A program made the translations under genes and the position numbers. 10,002 nucleotides of DNA. Source: a bacterium. GTDB taxonomy: Bacteria; Cyanobacteriota; Vampirovibrionia; Obscuribacterales; Obscuribacteraceae. Every line of letters begins with the position of its first letter. Within the stretch, counting starts at the first letter, position 1. The notes under the pieces are model-generated. The model saw only the letters and a program-made list of their open reading frames with translations. It was not told the DNA's origin and ran no database searches. This document shows, piece by piece, positions 6,732 through 10,002 of this stretch. The stretch covers positions 1 through 10,002 of the forward strand of contig JAUIJG010000181.1 of the NCBI GenBank assembly GCA_030431355.1. The letters are read 5' to 3'.

Positions 6732-7745
6732 ATGATAGAACTTAGAAAGGACATGCTTGAGTTTAGTTTCCCGGAAGTACATCCGAAGGCAAAATTGAAT
6801 ATAAGTCTTTTGCGGACGCTTCGGGTGCCTGATGATGGCAATAGTTATCCTCTTCCTGCCGGTCTTGGTCGGTTTCCTATTCGACATGTTGATGATTATT
6901 CCACCAGAATTCCGGAAGAATGGGTTGCGCACGGTGGCGTTATGATGCCCATGTACCAGGCAGAGGCGATGTGGATAAATTTTGACTCAGAGGAAATTGG
7001 CAACCAGGCTCCCTATCCATTTGCCGTCAAAGTGCTTACCGGAAAAGTTTGTGCCGTTAGCGGTGAGAGTTATAGATCGGAGTTTAGCACGGAACCCCAG
7101 AATTACCTGGTTGTTCCGGAGCAACGCTGGATAGATGGATTCTGTGTCGGTAATGGAAAAGTGAGACAGTTCGTGGCAGCCGGTTTAGGCGATGGATATA
7201 CGGCCGAAGAACAGGTCACGGGTCTTGGTGAATTCGGTGGTATACAGCTTGTTGTTAGTCCCATGAAGAGAGAAGTTTTTGAAGAGCTCTATCCCCCCAA
7301 TTTAGATAGGGACGGTAATGTGGTTATGTATCATCGTACTACTAAGAAATCCGCTGCCATGGGCATCGCCGCCGGCGGTGTGTTGCGACAGTCGATTCTA
7401 AAAGACCCCTATGGTTTGGATGTTTGGGAGCAAGGTACTTCAAGCAGGTGCTTTATTCATATCTTAAACTCAACCATGTGGAGGCATGCCACCGGTCTGA
7501 ATCCTCCCTGCAGACCCTTTACTCGTCGCAAGTATCAGGCAGCCGGTATACCCTGGTTTCAGTGCTATGCCGATGAATTCGACTCCCTTGAGCCGGAGCC
7601 GGCGCTGGCTCAACTGGTTTCCCTTGGGGCATTGATGAAGTCCTGGAAAGGAAAGAAGCTGGATGACAATAAAAGTTTTGTACCGGAGACGGTTATCAAT
7701 TTGCGAACCAAGAACTCGGATCAAGTCAGGGAGAGTGAATTCTGA
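6732..7745 (+). CDS. Conserved uncharacterised protein in the XRE/Fet operon
   Basis: A 337-aa soluble protein with no signal peptide and no membrane segment. I associate its central block with a family of unannotated bacterial proteins, without a name or function: AEAMWINFD (78-85), YPFAVKVLTGKVCAVSGE (95-112), NYLVVPEQRWIDGFCV (124-139), RQFVAAGLGDGYTAEEQVTG (145-164), then GGIQLVVSPMK. The pattern is mainly beta-strand with many Gly, Trp and Pro. Five cysteines are spread along it (C107, C138, C240, C260, C278), without a clear metal-binding spacing. SD AGAGGA lies 8 nt before the ATG. The gene starts 12 bp after the XRE stop and its TGA overlaps the CTG of the ABC ATPase, so it is probably translated together with the transporter. 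Its place there suggests, by inference only, a role in the same stress or metal response. Confidence 0.8.
   Translation: MIELRKDMLEFSFPEVHPKAKLNISLLRTLRVPDDGNSYPLPAGLGRFPIRHVDDYSTRIPEEWVAHGGVMMPMYQAEAMWINFDSEEIGNQAPYPFAVKVLTGKVCAVSGESYRSEFSTEPQNYLVVPEQRWIDGFCVGNGKVRQFVAAGLGDGYTAEEQVTGLGEFGGIQLVVSPMKREVFEELYPPNLDRDGNVVMYHRTTKKSAAMGIAAGGVLRQSILKDPYGLDVWEQGTSSRCFIHILNSTMWRHATGLNPPCRPFTRRKYQAAGIPWFQCYADEFDSLEPEPALAQLVSLGALMKSWKGKKLDDNKSFVPETVINLRTKNSDQVRESEF
7728..7733 (+). promoter_or_regulatory. Shine-Dalgarno AGGGAG for the CTG start at 7742
   Basis: AGGGAG ends 8 nt before CTG at 7742, the same spacing as at the GNAT CTG start. It lies inside the last codons of the upstream gene. Confidence 0.5.
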
Positions 7746-8455
7746 GTAAGTCATCTTCAGGAAGCCCCTCTCTGGGTACCTCTTCGCCACTAATTGAAGT
7801 AAGGTCAATCGGCAGGAAGTCGCCTGGTGAGGAGAGTTGGTTGTTTAGGGACATTTCGCTTGCCATTACCACTGGTGAGCGAATTTGTCTGAGCGGAGCT
7901 ACAGGATCGGGTAAGACCCTTTTTATGAGAGCTATCGCCCACCTCGACCCGCTGGATAGCGGTTCTATCCTATGGAATGGTGGCGAGGTAAGCGATCAGG
8001 AAGTACCGGCTTATCGGGCAAAGATAATTTATCTACATCAGAGTCCGGGTTTGTTCCCTGGAACAGTGGAGGATAATTTACGACAGCCTCTGGAGATGCA
8101 GATTCATAAAGATCGAAAGTTCGATCCGCAGCTTATCTCTGCCTTTTTAGAGCGCCTTAACCGTGGAAAAGACTTTTTAGAGAAGTCTGTTTCATCACTA
8201 TCCGGTGGGGAAAGACAGCTGGTCAGCCTCATCCGGGCTATGCAGCTTGAACCGGAGATGCTTCTTTTGGATGAACCCACTGCCGCCCTTGATCCTGATA
8301 CCACTAGAGATGTGGAGAGATTGCTTGGCAAATGGTTTGAGGAAGGGGATGGGCGTTTGAGCTATCTGTGGACCTCCCACGACCCGGAGCAAGTTAAGCG
8401 TGTGGCTGACCGTCGTCTGCAATTTAAAGACGGTAGCCTGGAGGAGAGGAGCTGA
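7742..8455 (+). CDS. fetA: FetA-like ABC transporter ATP-binding protein, apparent CTG start
   Basis: A 237-aa ATPase that would power the permease encoded next. All core motifs are present: Walker A GATGSGKT (52-59), Q-loop YLHQ (Q100), signature LSGGERQ (153-159), Walker B LLLDEP (174-179), D-loop and switch His in TSHD (H213). The fold also needs the strand LIEVRSIGRK, which lies upstream of the first conventional start (TTG 7841). From the in-frame TGA at 7736 the only plausible codons ahead of it are ATT 7739, CTG 7742 and CTG 7772. CTG 7742 has an SD at 8 nt and forms a CTGA overlap with the previous stop. The result begins MSKSSSGSPSLGTSSPLIEV and is slightly longer than E. coli FetA. 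The fetA name rests on pairing with a FetB-type permease. Confidence 0.85.
   Translation: MSKSSSGSPSLGTSSPLIEVRSIGRKSPGEESWLFRDISLAITTGERICLSGATGSGKTLFMRAIAHLDPLDSGSILWNGGEVSDQEVPAYRAKIIYLHQSPGLFPGTVEDNLRQPLEMQIHKDRKFDPQLISAFLERLNRGKDFLEKSVSSLSGGERQLVSLIRAMQLEPEMLLLDEPTAALDPDTTRDVERLLGKWFEEGDGRLSYLWTSHDPEQVKRVADRRLQFKDGSLEERS
8445..8451 (+). promoter_or_regulatory. Shine-Dalgarno AGAGGAG for the TTG start at 8457
   Basis: AGAGGAG lies 5 nt before TTG at 8457 and within the last codons of the ATPase gene, which favours TTG over the upstream in-frame GTG at 8400. Confidence 0.6.
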
Positions 8456-8456
8456 T

Positions 8457-9257
8457 TTGGAGAGCCAGTATATAGATCTTGGTTCTGGTCAGGTAGCTTT
8501 AGCTGCTGCTTTGATTTTGATAAACGGAGGCATCTCGCTTGCACTCAAGCTCAATCTTGAGAAGAGTCTTTTCATCGGCGCGGTGAGAATGACCGTTCAG
8601 CTGCTGCTTCTCGGTATGATCTTGCACTGGGTTTTCTCTCTGGGGCAATGGTACTATGTCCTTGGCTTGATGGCTGCGATGACCACTGTGGCCGGTATCA
8701 CTGCCGTCGACAGGGTGACTTTGAAGTATAAGGGATTGATGACCACCAGTCTTCTATCTGTGTGGGCAAGTTCCTGGATAGTAACTGCCATTGCGCTCTT
8801 CTTCATCGTTCAGATCAAACCATGGTACAGCCCTCAGTATGCTATTCCTCTTCTAGGAATGATCCTCGGCAATATTCTCAACGGAATATCGCTCGGGCTT
8901 GAACGCTTTACCCATGACCTTCATCATAAAAGAGATAATGTAGAGACCTTGCTTGCCCTGGGTGCATCGCGATGGGAAGCGGCCAGACCTTATGTTAGTG
9001 ACGCGGTCAGAGCTGGCCTGGTTCCGATTATCAATACAATGATGGTGGTTGGAATCGTTACCTTGCCTGGAATGATGACCGGTCAGCTTCTTGCCGGAGT
9101 TCATCCGGTTTCGGCTGTAAAATATCAGATAGTGATAATCTTTTTGATTGCAGTGGCTACCGGCCTTGGCACCATAAGCGGTGTGCTTCTCAGTTTTCGA
9201 AAACTGTTTAACAATAGGCATCAGTTTTTGCATAATGAAATCGAAGGAAATCATTAA
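8457..9257 (+). CDS. fetB: FetB-like ABC transporter permease (UPF0014 family)
   Basis: A 266-aa membrane protein with about six to seven hydrophobic segments (near 10-30, 38-62, 65-85, 97-120, 128-147, 185-210 and 222-247). The block VTLPGMMTGQLLAGV followed by HPVSAVKYQI (201-225) is the hallmark of the UPF0014/FetB family. ETLLALGASRWEAARP (163-178) is the cytosolic coupling helix that docks on the ATPase. In E. coli, FetAB (YbbL/YbbM) exports iron and raises peroxide resistance; the plant relatives STAR2/ALS3 are tied to aluminium tolerance and sugar-nucleotide transport, so the cargo here is not certain. TTG at 8457 follows the ATPase stop by 1 nt and has a strong SD. Length is close to E. 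coli FetB. It is the last gene of the operon; I see no clear terminator after it. Confidence 0.9.
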   Translation: MESQYIDLGSGQVALAAALILINGGISLALKLNLEKSLFIGAVRMTVQLLLLGMILHWVFSLGQWYYVLGLMAAMTTVAGITAVDRVTLKYKGLMTTSLLSVWASSWIVTAIALFFIVQIKPWYSPQYAIPLLGMILGNILNGISLGLERFTHDLHHKRDNVETLLALGASRWEAARPYVSDAVRAGLVPIINTMMVVGIVTLPGMMTGQLLAGVHPVSAVKYQIVIIFLIAVATGLGTISGVLLSFRKLFNNRHQFLHNEIEGNH

Positions 9258-9277
9258 ATTGGATGAAGATTCTCACC

Positions 9278-9331
9278 TCCGTAGATCAAAGCAGCAGGAT
9301 TTAAGCTGTGACTTATCAAAGGTCCTACGGA
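9278..9331. repeat. Inverted repeat with nested stem after the FetB gene
   Basis: TCCGTAG (9278-9284) and CTACGGA (9325-9331) are 7-bp inverted arms. Inside, CAGC (9292-9295) can pair with GCTG (9305-9308), and ATCAAAG occurs twice 30 bp apart. No T-tract follows, so this is not a standard terminator. It lies just upstream of and next to the promoter at 9338 and could be an operator. Confidence 0.3.
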
Positions 9332-9343
9332 CTGAAGTATAAT
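9313..9343 (+). promoter_or_regulatory. Probable promoter of the gene starting at 9379
   Basis: A perfect TATAAT (9338-9343) lies 35 bp ahead of the ATG. The best -35 is TTATCA (9313-9318), 4 of 6 matches at a long 19-bp spacing, so the -35 assignment is weak. Confidence 0.45.
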
Positions 9344-9378
9344 TGTCGCTGGATTTTCACTTAGTAAGCTCTTTTAAA

Positions 9379-10002
9379 ATGATTCAGTTCAATCGCCGAC
9401 TTCCGAAGTCGGTATCAGTCTCTCTATTAGTTGTGCTACTTGGCATGCAGTTTGTTGCGTGCCCGGTTCAGGCTCTGGAGAGGATCGATGTCTCCGGCTC
9501 CGAGCCTTCCTCGAAGACCTCAGGAGCTGAGACCGGACATTTGAATGATTTGCTTCAGATTGATAGAGAGATCATGCTGAAGTCCGTCAATCTTCACCAG
9601 TTGATAGCTCGTTCAGAGACTGAAGCACTGAAGAAGTACAGGTTTAGAAAGTGGATTGATATCGCAGGTCAAGAGACCAGTGCCGCTGGGCTTTTAGCCG
9701 CTACCGCGGTGGGAGTGGACGAACTAGGTCCGAAGTTGAATCGCCCTCTTGCTATTCGCATAAACAGATTGAAAAGAGGATTGAATGCAGGCATAGTTAC
9801 CTCAATAATAGGCGCTTCGGCTTCTGCTTCCCAACTCGGTCTGGATGTGGTCAATCGGGTGAGAGAAGGCAAAGAAGGCTACTCTCCAGGGGCGGTTAGA
9901 AAGCGCTTTGTTGCCGGGATGCTCGAACTTGATCAACTGTATGCGAAGAGGGCTCGTCTTCTCCAGGATTCAGGTGAGCTCCTTAAATCAGATGTTGTGG
10001 CC
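9379..10002 (+). CDS. Exported protein of unknown function, partial
   Basis: The first 208 residues are visible; the gene runs off the right edge. Residues 1-32 are a signal peptide: basic MIQFNRRLPK, hydrophobic SVSVSLLVVLLGMQFVACPV, then a V-Q-A type cleavage site. FVAC (25-28) could instead be a weak lipobox. After a Ser-rich linker (38-52) comes an amphipathic helix (55-90). Then come two Ala/Gly/Ser-rich segments, at 99-113 (ETSAAGLLAATAVGV) and 135-156 (LNAGIVTSIIGASASASQLG), that may pack as a membrane hairpin. A charged helical tail follows (RKRFVAGMLELDQLYAKRARLL). I recognise no family. A TATAAT promoter lies upstream, no good SD is seen, and a 17-bp palindrome overlaps codons 6-12. 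It appears to start a new transcription unit after the Fet operon. Confidence 0.75.
   Translation, partial: MIQFNRRLPKSVSVSLLVVLLGMQFVACPVQALERIDVSGSEPSSKTSGAETGHLNDLLQIDREIMLKSVNLHQLIARSETEALKKYRFRKWIDIAGQETSAAGLLAATAVGVDELGPKLNRPLAIRINRLKRGLNAGIVTSIIGASASASQLGLDVVNRVREGKEGYSPGAVRKRFVAGMLELDQLYAKRARLLQDSGELLKSDVVA
9396..9412. repeat. Perfect 17-bp palindrome in the 5' end of the coding region
   Basis: CCGACTTC (9396-9403) and GAAGTCGG (9405-9412) are perfect arms around one central base. It covers codons 6-12 of the exported protein and lies about 45 bp downstream of the likely transcription start, so it may be an operator or an mRNA hairpin. Confidence 0.45.

Noticed and set aside
7470..7808. 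Minus-strand open frame of 112 codons
   Set aside because: It lies antisense to the 337-aa gene and the ATPase start, and its protein shows no motif; it is a shadow of the coding strand.
8400..8456. GTG at 8400 as the start of the FetB-like permease
   Set aside because: It would overlap the ATPase gene by 56 bp and add a non-hydrophobic, family-foreign leader; TTG at 8457 has a better SD.
8853..9254. Minus-strand open frame of 133 codons
   Set aside because: It is fully antisense to the FetB-like permease, with a His/Ser-rich product typical of reversed membrane-protein codons.

Overview
The window looks like chromosomal DNA from a Gram-negative-type bacterium of moderate GC. It has Sec signal peptides, one clear lipoprotein lipobox, dense genes in short operons, and Shine-Dalgarno (SD) sites ahead of most starts. 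Exported TPR proteins beside a caspase-like domain and low-complexity N-termini recall Obscuribacterales (Vampirovibrionia/Melainabacteria) or similar environmental lineages. That placement is an impression and was not tested. I see no rRNA, tRNA, CRISPR array, insertion sequence or phage module.

Left part, 1-3934. A large exported TPR protein on the minus strand runs off the left edge just as a caspase-fold (peptidase C14) domain begins. Upstream on the same strand is a membrane-anchored endonuclease/exonuclease/phosphatase protein with every family motif present. Divergent from it, 77 bp away, is a helical cytoplasmic protein of unknown function.

Middle, 3935-6273. A plus-strand gene encodes a likely NlpC/P60- or CHAP-like cysteine hydrolase with a disordered N-terminus and no signal peptide. 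Convergent to it are three minus-strand genes: a GNAT acetyltransferase, a tiny lipoprotein and a small TPR protein. The GNAT reading frame makes sense only if it starts at a CTG codon.

Right part, 6274-9257. This is a tight plus-strand operon: an XRE-type regulator, a conserved uncharacterised 337-aa protein, and a FetA/FetB-like ABC transporter. Gaps are 12 bp, a 4-bp overlap and 1 bp. The regulator has a good sigma70-like promoter whose -10 box lies inside an imperfect 21-bp palindrome, and the spacing predicts a leaderless mRNA. The picture is an autoregulated transporter operon that includes an uncharacterised protein. The ABC ATPase also appears to start at CTG, overlapping the upstream stop codon.

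Right edge, 9258-10002. After a 121-bp gap holding a perfect TATAAT box and an inverted repeat, an exported protein of unknown function begins and runs off the edge. A perfect 17-bp palindrome lies in its first codons.

Most notable: two apparent CTG starts with the same 8-nt SD spacing, the leaderless palindrome-controlled XRE/337-aa/FetAB operon, the exported TPR-caspase, and the NlpC/P60-like hydrolase. No non-coding stretch exceeds 300 bases.
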